From Pholis gunnellus (taxonomy: Eukaryota; Chordata; Actinopteri; Perciformes; Pholidae): DNA of 64,000 bases. The position numbers were made by a program, and so were the translations under genes. Below are positions 12,188 through 23,928 of the stretch, one piece after another. Position 1 is the stretch's first letter. Every line of letters starts with the position of its first letter. The DNA is taken from NCBI GenBank assembly GCA_910591455.2, contig OU342814.1, positions 21,707,268 through 21,771,267 on the forward strand, read 5' to 3'. Below the pieces are notes generated by a model. The model was not told the origin of the DNA. It searched no databases and was given only the letters and a program-made list of their open reading frames with translations.

Positions 12188-14125
12188 AGTTATGACTTTT
12201 CGACATGGTACACTGACTTTTTCATGACTTTTTTCGACATCCTATACTATGCTGTTTATAACTCCGCAGCAACTCCCTTCATCAACATCGATTGTCTTCC
12301 TTCAGGATGGAGTCCAATCGCCAAAGACGTTGCACTATTCACATTTGTACAATGTGTAATAAATTATTGTGAAATTCTAATGAAGTCTCTCCTGATTGAA
12401 TGACTTTTTTGACTGTTTTTCGACTTTAACCCCAGTAGAACAAACTGAAAAAACACAATTGGGTTTCATCATTAAATTCTTTTCTTTACTGCATTTGCAC
12501 ATATTTCACTGAACACACAGAAGTCCAGAAGCATCCAATACATAAACTGACCGATGAAAACAAGGTAAAAACAATACGTCTGTAATAAAATACACTTTCA
12601 TGTTCTTATATGCATAATATAAAAACAATAAAGGAAAATATTTAAATTGCAGTAATTACTATTTAAAAAAGGCATTTTCTTTTAAAAGGAACTTTTACAA
12701 CTTCAGTACCTATAAATAAATCAAACTATATGCAGGTCAGGTGCAGTAGTACAAAAAGGCTTTGATATCAGGAGAGTAAGGTGACAGTTTTACAGCAGGA
12801 CAGAAAGGCGGGATAAGGCCTGATGAACATTAGGTAGCCTGGAGGAGTTCACCAATGAGGAGCGAGTGCTTTTCCTCCGTTTCGTCTCTGGCCGGTCCAG
12901 GTTGCCTTCCAACCCAGCTGATATCACGCAGAAGTTCCAAATCATCAAGGTTGATAGGGTGAGGTCATCGCTAACAGAAATAACGAGCCTGTTGACGAGG
13001 GCATCTCCCATGCCATGCACATTATGCACTGAACACAGACTTCTATTCGCCAAACCTGTAAGGCAGTGTACTGTACTGTTTATATGTTGGTTGAAATTAA
13101 AGATATGTGTAGTTTTGGTTTTCCAAATGTGCAAGGTGTTGTAATTAATGCAGTGCTTACTCTGAATCAACACTACAGGGATACGGAATAAAAGTTTTTC
13201 AGATAAAAATAAAGTAACTAAAAAAGTAACTTTAAAAGTAAAGTAACTAAAAAAGTAACTTTAAAAGTAAAGTAACTAAAAAAGTAACTTTTAAAGTAAA
13301 GTAACTAAAAAAGTAACTTTAAAAGTAAAGTAACTAAAAAAGTAACTAAAAAAGTAAAGTAACTTTAAAAGTAACTAAAAAAGTAAAGTAACTAAAAAAG
13401 TAACTTTAAAAGTAAAGTAACTAAAAAAGTAACTAAAAAAGTAAAGTAACTTTAAAAGTAACTAAAAAAGTAAAGTAACTAAAAAAGTAACTTTAAAAGT
13501 AAAGTAACTAAAAAAGTAACTAAAAAAGTAAAGTAACTAAAAAAGTAACTTTAAAAGTAAAGTAACTAAAAAAGTAACTAAAAAAGTAAAGTAACTAAAA
13601 AAGTAACTTTAAAAGTAAAGTAACTAAAAAAGTAACTAAAAAAGTAAAGTAACTAAAAAAGTAACTTTAAAAGTAAAGTAACTTTAAAAGTAACTAAAAA
13701 AGTAAAGTAACTAAAGAAGCAACTTTAAAAGTAAAGTAACTAAAAAAGTAACTTTAAAAGTAAAGTAACTAAAAAAGTAACTTTAAAAGTAAAGTAACTA
13801 AAGAAGTAACTCTAAAAGTAAAGTAACTAAAAAAGTAACTTTAAAAGTAAAGTAACTAAAAAAGTAACTTTAAAAGTAAAGTAACTAAAAAAGTAACTAA
13901 AAAAGTAAAGTAACTAAAAAAGTAACTTTAAAAGTAAAGTAACTTTAAAAGTAACTAAAAAAGTAAAGTAACTAAAAAAGTAACTTTAAAAGTAAAGTAA
14001 CTAAAAAAGTAACTTTAAAAGTAAAGTAACTTTAAAAGTAACTAAAAAAGTAAAGTAACTAAAAAAGTAACTTTAAAAGTAAAGTAACTAAAGAAGCAAC
14101 TTTAAAAATAAAGTAACTTAAGTAA
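12188..14125 (+). repeat. Macrosatellite unit 5, type B (HECT exon 12,834-12,958)
   Basis: Preceded by AAAAATTAAGTAACTT. Carries TTTTTCAGATAAAAAT at 13,196 where other units have TTTTTCAAATAAAAAT, and a minisatellite block of over 900 bp. All three traits recur in unit 8. Confidence 0.9.
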
Positions 14126-15760
14126 AGTTATGACTTTTCGACATGGTACACTGACTTTTTCATGACTTTTTTCGACATCCTATACTATGCTGTTTATAAC
14201 TCCGCAGCAACTCCCTTCATCAACATCGATTGTCTTCCTTCAGGATGGAGTCCAATCGCCAAAGACGTTGCACTATTCACATTTGTACAATGTGTAATAA
14301 ATTATTGTGAAATTCTAATGAAGTCTCTCCTGATTGAATGACTTTTTTGACTGTTTTTCAACTTTAACCCCAGTAGAACAAACTGAAAAAATACAATTGG
14401 GTTTCATCATTAAATTCTTTTCTTTACTGCATTTGCACATATTTCACTGAACACACAGAAGTCCAGAAGCATCCAATACATAAACTGACCGATGAAAACA
14501 AGGTAAAAACAATACGTCTGTAATAAAATACACTTTCATGTTCTTATATGCATAATATAAAAACAATAAAGGAAAATATTTAAATTGCAGTAATTACTAT
14601 TTACAAAAGGCATTTTCTTTTAAAAGGAACTTTTACAACTTCAGTACCTAAAATAAATCAAACTATATGCAGGTCAGGTGCAGTAGTACAAGAAGGCTTT
14701 GATATCAGGAGAGTAAGGTGACAGTTTTACAGCAGGACAGAAAGGCGGGATAAGGCCTGATGAACATTAGGTAGCCTGGAGGAGTTCACCAATGAGGAGC
14801 GAGTGCTTTTCCTCCGTTTCGTCTCTGGCCGGTCCAGGTTGCCTTCCAACCCAGCTGATATCACGCAGAAGTTCCAAATCATCAAGGTTGATAGGGTGAG
14901 GTCATCGCTAACAGAAATAACGAGCCTGTTGACGAGGGCATCTCCCATGCCATGCACATTATGCACTGAACACAGACTTCTATTCGCCAAACCTGTAAGG
15001 CAGTGTACTGTACTGTTTATATGTTGGTTGAAATTAAAGATATGTGTAGTTTTGGTTTTCCAAATGTGCAAGGTGTTGTAATTAATGCAGAGCTTACTCT
15101 GAATCAACACTACAGGGATACGGAATAAAAGTTTTTCAAATAAAAATAAAGTAACTAAAAAAGTAACTCTAAAAGTAAAGTAACTAAAAAAGTTACTAAA
15201 AAAGTAAAGTAACTTTAAAAGTAACTAAAAAAGTAAAGTAACTAAAAAAGTAACTTTAAAAGTAAAGTAACTTTAAAAGTAACTAAAAAAGTAAAGTAAC
15301 TAAAAAAGTAACTTTAAAAGTAAAGTAACTAAAAAAGTAACTTTAAAAGTAAAGTAACTAAAAAAGTAACTTTAAAAGTAAAGTAACTAAAAAAGTAACT
15401 TTAAAAGTAAAGTAACTAAAAAAGTAACTAAAAAAGTAAAGTAACTTTAAAAGTAACTAAAAAAGTAAAGTAACTAAAAAAGTAACTTTAAAAGTAAAGT
15501 AACTAAAAAAGTAACTAAAAAAGTAAAGTAACTTTAAAAGTAACTAAAAAAGTAAAGTAACTAAAAAAGTAACTTTAAAAGTAAAGTAACTAAAAAAGTA
15601 ACTAAAAAAGTAAAGTAACTAAAAAAGTAACTTTAAAAGTAAAGTAACTTTAAAAGTAACTAAAGAAGTAAAGTAACTTTAAAAGTAAAGTAACTAAAAA
15701 AGTAACTTTAAAAGTAAAGTAACTAAAGAAGCAACTTTAAAAATAAAGTAACTTAAGTAA
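14126..15760 (+). repeat. Macrosatellite unit 6, type C (HECT exon 14,771-14,895)
   Basis: Diagnostic changes are TTTTTCAACTTTAACC, AAAAAATACAATTGGG, a 1-bp deletion in CCTAAAATAAATC, ACAAGAAGGC, and GCAGAGCTTACTC near 15,087. All recur in unit 9. Confidence 0.9.
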
Positions 15761-17205
15761 AGTTATGACTTTTCGACATGGTACACTGACTTTTTCATGA
15801 CTTTTTTCGACATCCTATACTATGCTGTTTATAACTCCGCAGCAACTCCCTTCATCAACATCGATTGTCTTCCTTCAGGATGGAGTCCAATCGCCAAAGA
15901 CGTTGCACTATTCACATTTGTACAATGTGTAATAAATTATTGTGAAATTCTAATGAAGTCTCTCCTGATTGAATGACTTTTTTGACTGTTTTTCGACTTT
16001 AACCCCAGTAGAACAAACTGAAAAAACACAATTGGGTTTCATCATTAAATTCTTTTCTTTACTGCATTTGCACATATTTCACTGAACACACAGAAGTCCA
16101 GAAGCATCCAATACATAAACTGACCGATGAAAACAAGGTAAAAACAATACGTCTGTAATAAAATACACTTTCATGTTCTTATATGCATAATATAAAAACA
16201 ATAAAGGAAAATATTTAAATTGCAGTAATTACTATTTAAAAAAGGCATTTTCTTTTAAAAGGAACTTTTACAACTTCAGTACCTATAAATAAATCAAACT
16301 ATATGCAGGTCAGGTGCAGTAGTACAAAAAGGCTTTGATATCAGGAGAGTAAGGTGACAGTTTTACAGCAGGACAGAAAGGCGGGATAAGGCCTGATGAA
16401 CATTAGGTAGCCTGGAGGAGTTCACCAATGAGGAGCGAGTGCTTTTCCTCCGTTTCGTCTCTGGCCGGTCCAGGTTGCCTTCCAACCCAGCTGATATCAC
16501 GCAGAAGTTCCAAATCATCAAGGTTGATAGGGTGAGGTCATCGCTAACAGAAATAACGAGCCTGTTGACGAGGGCATCTCCCATGCCATGCACATTATGC
16601 ACTGAACACAGACTTCTATTTGCCAAACCTGTAAGGCAGTGTACTGTACTGTTTATATGTTGGTTGAAATTAAAGATATGTGTAGTTTTGGTTTTCCAAA
16701 TGTGCAAGGTGTTGTAATTAATGCAGTGCTTACTCTGAATCAACGCTACAGGGATACGGAATAAAAGTTTTTCAAATAAAAATAAAGTAACTAAAAAAGT
16801 AACTTTAAAAGTAAAGTAACTAAAAAAGTAACTTTAAAAGTAAAGTAACTAAAGAAGTAACTCTAAAAGTAAAGTAACTAAAAAAGTAACTTTAAAAGTA
16901 ATGTAACTAAAAAAGTAACTTTAAAAGTAAAGTAACTAAAAAAGTAACTAAAAAAGTAAAGTAACTTTAAAAGTAACTAAAAAAGTAAAGTAACTAAAAA
17001 AGTAACTTTAAAAGTAAAGTAACTAAAAAAGTAACTAAAAAAGTAAAGTAACTAAAAAAGTAACTTTAAAAGTAAAGTAACTTTAAAAGTAACTAAAGAA
17101 GTAAAGTAACTAAAAAAGTAACTTTAAAAGTAAAGTAACTAAAAAAGTAACTTTAAAAGTAAAGTAACTAAAGAAGCAACTTTAAAAATTAAGTAACTTA
17201 AGTAA
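15761..17205 (+). repeat. Macrosatellite unit 7, type A copy 2 (HECT exon 16,407-16,531)
   Basis: 1,445 bp, the same length as unit 4, with the same private substitutions. It starts 5,018 bp after unit 4. Confidence 0.9.
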
Positions 17206-19140
17206 AGTTATGACTTTTCGACATGGTACACCGACTTTTTCATGACTTTTTTCGACATCCTATACTATGCTGTTTATAACTCCGCAGCAACTCCCTTCAA
17301 CATCGATTGTCTTCCTTCAGGATGGAGTCCAATCGCCAAAGACGTTGCACTATTCACATTTGTACAATGTGTAATAAATTATTGTGAAATTCTAATGAAG
17401 TCTCTCCTGATTGAATGACTTTTTTGACTGTTTTTCGACTTTAACCCCAGTAGAACAAACTGAAAAAACACAATTGGGTTTCATCATTAAATTCTTTTCT
17501 TTACTGCATTTGCACATATTTCACTGAACACACAGAAGTCCAGAAGCATCCAATACATAAACTGACCGATGAAAACAAGGTAAAAACAATACGTCTGTAA
17601 TAAAATACACTTTCATGTTCTTATATGCATAATATAAAAACAATAAAGGAAAATATTTAAATTGCAGTAATTACTATTTAAAAAAGGCATTTTCTTTTAA
17701 AAGGAACTTTTACAACTTCAGTACCTATAAATAAATCAAACTATATGCAGGTCAGGTGCAGTAGTACAAAAAGGCTTTGATATCAGGAGAGTAAGGTGAC
17801 AGTTTTACAGCAGGACAGAAAGGCGGGATAAGGCCTGATGAACATTAGGTAGCCTGGAGGAGTTCACCAATGAGGAGCGAGTGCTTTTCCTCCGTTTCGT
17901 CTCTGGCCGGTCCAGGTTGCCTTCCAACCCAGCTGATATCACGCAGAAGTTCCAAATCATCAAGGTTGATAGGGTGAGGTCATCGCTAACAGAAATAACG
18001 AGCCTGTTGACGAGGGCATCTCCCATGCCATGCACATTATGCACTGAACACAGACTTCTATTCGCCAAACCTGTAAGGCAGTGTACTGTACTGTTTATAT
18101 GTTGGTTGAAATTAAAGATATGTGTAGTTTTGGTTTTCCAAATGTGCAAGGTGTTGTAATTAATGCAGTGCTTACTCTGAATCAACACTACAGGGATACG
18201 GAATAAAAGTTTTTCAGATAAAAATAAAGTAACTAAAAAAGTAACTTTAAAAGTAAAGTAACTAAAAAAGTAACTTTAAAAGTAAAGTAACTAAAAAAGT
18301 AACTTTTAAAGTAAAGTAACTAAAAAAGTAACTTTAAAAGTAAAGTAACTAAAAAAGTAACTAAAAAAGTAAAGTAACTTTAAAAGTAACTAAAAAAGTA
18401 AAGTAACTAAAAAAGTAACTTTAAAAGTAAAGTAACTAAAAAAGTAACTAAAAAAGTAAAGTAACTTTAAAAGTAACTAAAAAAGTAAAGTAACTAAAAA
18501 AGTAACTTTAAAAGTAAAGTAACTAAAAAAGTAACTAAAAAAGTAAAGTAACTAAAAAAGTAACTTTAAAAGTAAAGTAACTAAAAAAGTAACTAAAAAA
18601 GTAAAGTAACTAAAAAAGTAACTTTAAAAGTAAAGTAACTAAAAAAGTAACTAAAAAAGTAAAGTAACTAAAAAAGTAACTTTAAAAGTAAAGTAACTTT
18701 AAAAGTAACTAAAAAAGTAAAGTAACTAAAGAAGCAACTTTAAAAGTAAAGTAACTAAAAAAGTAACTTTAAAAGTAAAGTAACTAAAAAAGTAACTTTA
18801 AAAGTAAAGTAACTAAAGAAGTAACTCTAAAAGTAAAGTAACTAAAAAAGTAACTTTAAAAGTAAAGTAACTAAAAAAGTAACTTTAAAAGTAAAGTAAC
18901 TAAAAAAGTAACTAAAAAAGTAAAGTAACTAAAAAAGTAACTTTAAAAGTAAAGTAACTTTAAAAGTAACTAAAAAAGTAAAGTAACTAAAAAAGTAACT
19001 TTAAAAGTAAAGTAACTAAAAAAGTAACTTTAAAAGTAAAGTAACTTTAAAAGTAACTAAAAAAGTAAAGTAACTAAAAAAGTAACTTTAAAAGTAAAGT
19101 AACTAAAGAAGCAACTTTAAAAATAAAGTAACTTAAGTAA
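17206..19140 (+). repeat. Macrosatellite unit 8, type B copy 2 (HECT exon 17,849-17,973)
   Basis: Matches unit 5 apart from a 3-bp deletion (CCCTTCAACATCG instead of CCCTTCATCAACATCG) and a T-to-C change in ACACCGACTTTTTC. Both must postdate the higher-order duplication. Confidence 0.9.
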
Positions 19141-20424
19141 AGTTATGACTTTTCGACATGGTACACTGACTTTTTCATGACTTTTTTCGACATCCTATAC
19201 TATGCTGTTTATAACTCCGCAGCAACTCCCTTCATCAACATCGATTGTCTTCCTTCAGGATGGAGTCCAATCGCCAAAGACGTTGCACTATTCACATTTG
19301 TACAATGTGTAATAAATTATTGTGAAATTCTAATGAAGTCTCTCCTGATTGAATGACTTTTTTGACTGTTTTTCAACTTTAACCCCAGTAGAACAAACTG
19401 AAAAAATACAATTGGGTTTCATCATTAAATTCTTTTCTTTACTGCATTTGCACATATTTCACTGAACACACAGAAGTCCAGAAGCATCCAATACATAAAC
19501 TGACCGATGAAAACAAGGTAAAAACAATACGTCTGTAATAAAATACACTTTCATGTTCTTATATGCATAATATAAAAACAATAAAGGAAAATATTTAAAT
19601 TGCAGTAATTACTATTTACAAAAGGCATTTTCTTTTAAAAGGAACTTTTACAACTTCAGTACCTAAAATAAATCAAACTATATGCAGGTCAGGTGCAGTA
19701 GTACAAGAAGGCTTTGATATCAGGAGAGTAAGGTGACAGTTTTACAGCAGGACAGAAAGGCGGGATAAGGCCTGATGAACATTAGGTAGCCTGGAGGAGT
19801 TCACCAATGAGGAGCGAGTGCTTTTCCTCCGTTTCGTCTCTGGCCGGTCCAGGTTGCCTTCCAACCCAGCTGATATCACGCAGAAGTTCCAAATCATCAA
19901 GGTTGATAGGGTGAGGTCATCGCTAACAGAAATAACGAGCCTGTTGACGAGGGCATCTCCCATGCCATGCACATTATGCACTGAACACAGACTTCTATTC
20001 GCCAAACCTGTAAGGCAGTGTACTGTACTGTTTATATGTTGGTTGAAATTAAAGATATGTGTAGTTTTGGTTTTCCAAATGTGCAAGGTGTTGTAATTAA
20101 TGCAGAGCTTACTCTGAATCAACACTACAGGGATACGGAATAAAAGTTTTTCAAATAAAAATAAAGTAACTAAAAAAGTAACTCTAAAAGTAAAGTAACT
20201 AAAAAAGTTACTAAAAAAGTAAAGTAACTTTAAAAGTAACTAAAAAAGTAAAGTAACTAAAAAAGTAACTTTAAAAGTAAAGTAACTTTAAAAGTAACTA
20301 AAAAAGTAAAGTAACTAAAAAAGTAACTTTAAAAGTAATGTAACTTTAAAAGTAACTAAAAAAGTAAAGTAACTAAAAAAGTAACTTTAAAAGTAAAGTA
20401 ACTAAAAAAGTAACTTTAAAATTT
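19141..20424 (+). repeat. Macrosatellite unit 9, type C copy 2, truncated (HECT exon 19,786-19,910)
   Basis: Carries all unit-6 private variants. Its minisatellite stops at about 20,421, where the sequence passes directly into the 3' part of the interspersed repeat. Confidence 0.9.
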
Positions 20425-21832
20425 TAGAGCATGGTCCCAAGACATTTTTTTTTATGTCTTCATATGATACACGTGCCTACCAAATTGCATACATGTAGGT
20501 CAAACGTAGCGCTGGGGCTGCGTTTTTGAATATTTGTAGGGGGCGCTATCGAGGCAATTTGAAAGGGTCAAGCCAAAAAGCCATATGAAATATTTATTTC
20601 CATCACCTATGACACCTGTGCAAAGTTCCAAGGCTTGTTGAGCATCCTAAGCCACAGAAAAATAAGCTTCATTTTTCATGGCGAATGACGCGTTGCCACG
20701 GCAACAGCGTTTAACAACAACTCACAATATTCATGATGAAGCATCATCATTGTCTTACAAATTACCTTACCATATTTGAGAGTGATCTGGGCAACTTCCT
20801 AGTCGAAGTACATCAAAGTATAAAACTTGTCATTTCCTTGTGCCAGTAGGTGGCGCTATGACTTTGTGAAAATGTTGGCATGGAGATGTGTTCAGGCCTG
20901 GACCAGCATCATGCAAAACAAGATTGGGGCAGATTGAATAAAGTACCTTGTAGTTACAACAACTTCCTCTTTCATGGCGAACGGCACGAAATGTGCCTGA
21001 CATGGGCGCCACATAAAACGAAGGTCGTTCAATGTCAGTACACCATTTCAGTAACTTTTCATCATTAATGTCTTTAGATCATCTTGACCAAATTTGAAGT
21101 TGATTGTATAAATTCTGTGGGAGGAGTTCGTTAAAGTACAATGCCTGAAAACTATGAAAAATGCCGAAAAATGCAAAGAAATGAGAGTATTACTGCATTG
21201 GCCCCTAGTGGTTGTATGGAATACAAATTTGAGGGTATGTTACAGGACACAATGTGAACATATGCTACAGATTTCGTGATGATAAGCCACATGGTTTTGA
21301 AGTTATATATATTGCTGTAGAAGGCCAACTCCTCATGAAATTCATTGGTCCATATATTCTTAATGCAAGATATCAAGAAACTTTTCATAACTTTTGATGA
21401 TATATATCCAATAATGATTCACAGCAAATTTGGTACCAATCAGACCCAGGGTCTAGGAGAAGTGATTTTTTTTTTATTTTTACAAAATTCAAAATGGTGG
21501 AACATTTTGGTAGGCGGAGCTTAGGGTCCCGAGAGGATTTTTTGTAGAACTCATTCAGTTGCTCATGTCTGTAAAATCTTAAGTAATTTGGACATACGGG
21601 CTGTTGGGGCTTGCCTTTCCATTATCTAGGTGGCGCTAGCGAGTAATTTTGTATGCTCGAGCATTGGACCCATAAAATATCAAAATTTCCCGCAGTCCCG
21701 ATATGCTCGCCAAATATGGGGAGGTTGGGGACATGTCCCTTAAACGGTTTTTCATCATAGGGTATAATAATAATTCCTACAGATACAATAGGGACCTCGC
21801 GGACCCGACGTTGTCGGTGCTCGGGCCCTAAT
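20425..21832 (+). mobile_element. 3' portion of the teleost interspersed repeat
   Basis: About 1.4 kb of non-coding sequence with recurrent motifs such as GGGGGCGCTATCG (20,540), AGGTGGCGCTATGAC (20,848) and AGGTGGCGCTAGCG (21,630). It ends with GTCGGTGCTCGGGCCCTAAT and an ATA-rich tail. That ending is the usual partner of the AAGCTGCAAGCAGCG head found at 5,150, so one element was split by the expanded array. No transposase or reverse transcriptase ORF is visible, so it is probably a non-autonomous element. Confidence 0.6.
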
Positions 21833-21906
21833 AATAATAAACATAGCGATTACAATAGGTCCTCCGCTCCGACTACGTCGGTGCTCGGGCCCTAATAATA
21901 ATTAGT
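21780..21906 (+). repeat. Duplicated 3' tail of the interspersed repeat
   Basis: The terminal block (GATACAATAGGGACCTC ... GTCGGTGCTCGGGCCCTAAT) is followed immediately by a second diverged copy (GATTACAATAGGTCCTCC ... GTCGGTGCTCGGGCCCTAAT). Both end in ATAATAAT. This looks like a short tandem duplication of the element's 3' end. Confidence 0.7.
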
Positions 21907-22678
21907 CATTTTAATTGAGTAGCTTTTTTCCAAAGATTATTTAGCTAAAAGTACATTGTGTTATAAATTGCTACTATTTTACCCAAAACTAGCCAAACCG
22001 AGATCACATTAATATTAATTCTCCTTTAAACAGAAGTTTGTATTATTTGTACGAGGCTTTAAGCCCTCAGGAGCAGCTCCGGGATCTTAAACACATATGA
22101 ATTAGTGACCAAACGGCTGAACTTCCAGGTTCATCATGTGATGTCAGACCTGCAGACAGACAGACAGACAGACAGACGGGTCGTTTTAATCCGTCTACGG
22201 AGCTTCTGTTAAAGGTGAGCGCTGCACCTGCTGCGCGTGACGCTCGCTCCATGTGTCACCACCTGGTTTAAAAGAACCGGAACCGAAACTTACAATACGA
22301 ACACTAGAGCATGTATATATTATATTTATATTTTTACATATATTATACAGTATATTAATCCTCTCGGATACTTTTCTACAATAACTAATGTCAATACAAC
22401 AATAACAACAAAGCACTAATCTTACATTATGTATCGAGTCTTTGTTTATTTTGTCAAAAACAGCCTTTAGTCAAAAAATTGTCTCAAATGACTTAAAGAT
22501 GAATAAATTATAAATGTGTCACATCTACGGTCTGTCATGTCGGTTCTCTTGAGCTCATCCTCGTGTCCCGTGTTAAACCCGTTTCCCGGTAACTTCTCCC
22601 GGTCCCTCGTTGGGATGCTGTGCGCTACATCGGCGCGGGTGCGCGCAATTACGCAATACCACCCCCCCCCCCCCCCGC

Positions 22679-22751
22679 GCTATAACCGGATCAGCGTCTC
22701 TCCTCAGCGGCTCCGGTCCTGCACCCGAACTGACACCGGCCAGCTCCTCAG
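22679..22751 (+). promoter_or_regulatory. eef1a1: Candidate eef1a1 core promoter and non-coding first exon
   Basis: A GC-rich stretch contains CTATAACC near 22,680 and ends at a donor-like CTCAG then GTACGA at 22,752. Vertebrate eef1a1 has an untranslated first exon followed by an intron that ends just before the ATG, and this is the best local candidate. The intron would run to an acceptor near 23,898 (CTTGACAG). The TATA match is weak and the transcription start was not determined. Confidence 0.35.
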
Positions 22752-22792
22752 GTACGACACATTATGCACTGAGGAGGAGGAGGAGGAGGAAA

Positions 22793-22818
22793 GGGGGGGG
22801 GGGGGGGGGGGGGGGGGG
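22793..22818. repeat. Homopolymer of 26 G in eef1a1 first intron
   Basis: An uninterrupted G run follows a GAG triplet repeat. Runs of this length can form quadruplexes and are prone to length error in sequencing. Confidence 0.9.
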
Positions 22819-23459
22819 TGATGATGATGATGCTATCAGGAAAACAAAATGCGTGTTTTGTGCAGCGGCTGTTTTTTGGGGATTGTTGTTGTGATGCACG
22901 CGGCTGGCACTTACTACGCATCCAGACCGATGAGAACATGGCGGAGGAGCGCTGACGTGATCTGCTGAACCCTGAAACTCGTTTCATTCATCGCGCTACC
23001 TGATGATGATTATTTAGTTTGTTTTTAACGTGTTGTCTCATTTCATTTGCACATTTAAATCGCACTGCGGCAGCTTTCCGGTGACGTTATACGCGAAGGA
23101 AGAGTTAAAACGCGCGTGTGCAAATGTTGTCCGAGTTCACCTGGACAGGTCTGACGGAGATCATGTTACAGCGGGATTAAAGTCCACCTGTGCAGCTCGG
23201 ATCACACGAATCCTCTCATTTAGAAGAGCACTTTGGTTGTTGCATTCAAAGATGTCACCAAAACACTCCTGCAGAGTTCACCAGTGTGTTTACTTTCCTA
23301 TGCGTGTGCGCGTGTCTGAGAAATGGCTGCTGCACGGTCGGTGGATGGGGACCTGACAAAATGGTGGATTGTGGCTTGAAGAAGTGAGGCTGTAGTAAAG
23401 TCCTGAAGAAGAAGAAGGATGGTGCTGCAAACATTAGAGGATTGTTGTTGTTGTTGTTA

Positions 23460-23547
23460 GGAGGAGGAGGAGGAGGAGGAGGAGGAGGAGGAGGAGGAGG
23501 AGGAGGAGGAGGAGGAGGAGGAGGAGGGGGGGGGGGGGGGGGGGGGG
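23460..23547. repeat. GGA triplet repeat ending in 22 G
   Basis: About 22 GGA repeats run directly into a G run (23,526-23,547) within the presumed first intron of eef1a1. Confidence 0.95.
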
Positions 23548-23806
23548 CGGAGGGTTGGCTCACTTCAGCTCCATTGATGCTTTAATGTTGTGACGCTCTG
23601 TTTAAGAAAAGGAGGGAACAGACGTCACATTCAGCTCCTTAAGCTCTGATGAACTCATGAAAACAGACGCCGCTCTTCTGCTGCAGTTCACATTCTCCCT
23701 GCGACAGTCTTCTACTCTAGTGTGATGCATTTTCTCAGTGTTACATTACAGAACACTAGTGACAGACTATCATAACCCTCCCACGATAACTCATGCGCTA
23801 AAGGTT

Positions 23807-23829
23807 CCCCCCCCCCCCCCCCCCCCCCC
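23807..23829. repeat. Homopolymer of 23 C
   Basis: A C run followed by a GT-rich stretch, about 70 bp upstream of the presumed acceptor of the first coding exon of eef1a1. Confidence 0.9.
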
Positions 23830-23928
23830 GTGTGTGTGTCTGTGTGTGTGTCTGCTGTACTAACTTTGTAACTTAACGCCGGTTGAAGCTTGACAGACCG
23901 CCCCCTCCCCCCATCCTGCTGGTTCACC

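Larger units (their letters stand above)
5417..20424. repeat. Macrosatellite array, nine units with HECT-domain exon
   Basis: The array begins and ends with a minisatellite built from AAGTAACTAAAAA- and AAGTAACTTTAAA-type modules (11-, 17- and 28-bp combinations). Nine copies of a ~1.02 kb non-repetitive spacer are embedded in it. Spacer starts (AGTTATGACTTTTCGACATG) lie at 6,241, 7,761, 9,281, 10,743, 12,188, 14,126, 15,761, 17,206 and 19,141. Unit length therefore varies (1,520, 1,520, 1,462, 1,445, 1,938, 1,635, 1,445, 1,935 and a truncated last unit), almost entirely through minisatellite length. Spacers differ from one another by only a few substitutions or 1-3 bp indels, so amplification or homogenisation is recent. 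The array sits inside an older interspersed repeat. Confidence 0.95.

Noticed and set aside
5417..20424. CRISPR-like or centromeric array
   Set aside because: Repeats are modular AT-rich words without unique spacers of constant length, in eukaryotic gene-rich DNA. A macrosatellite within a transposable element explains it better.
23255..23563. 102-residue polyproline ORF on the - strand
   Set aside because: A by-product of the GGA/G repeat in the eef1a1 first intron.
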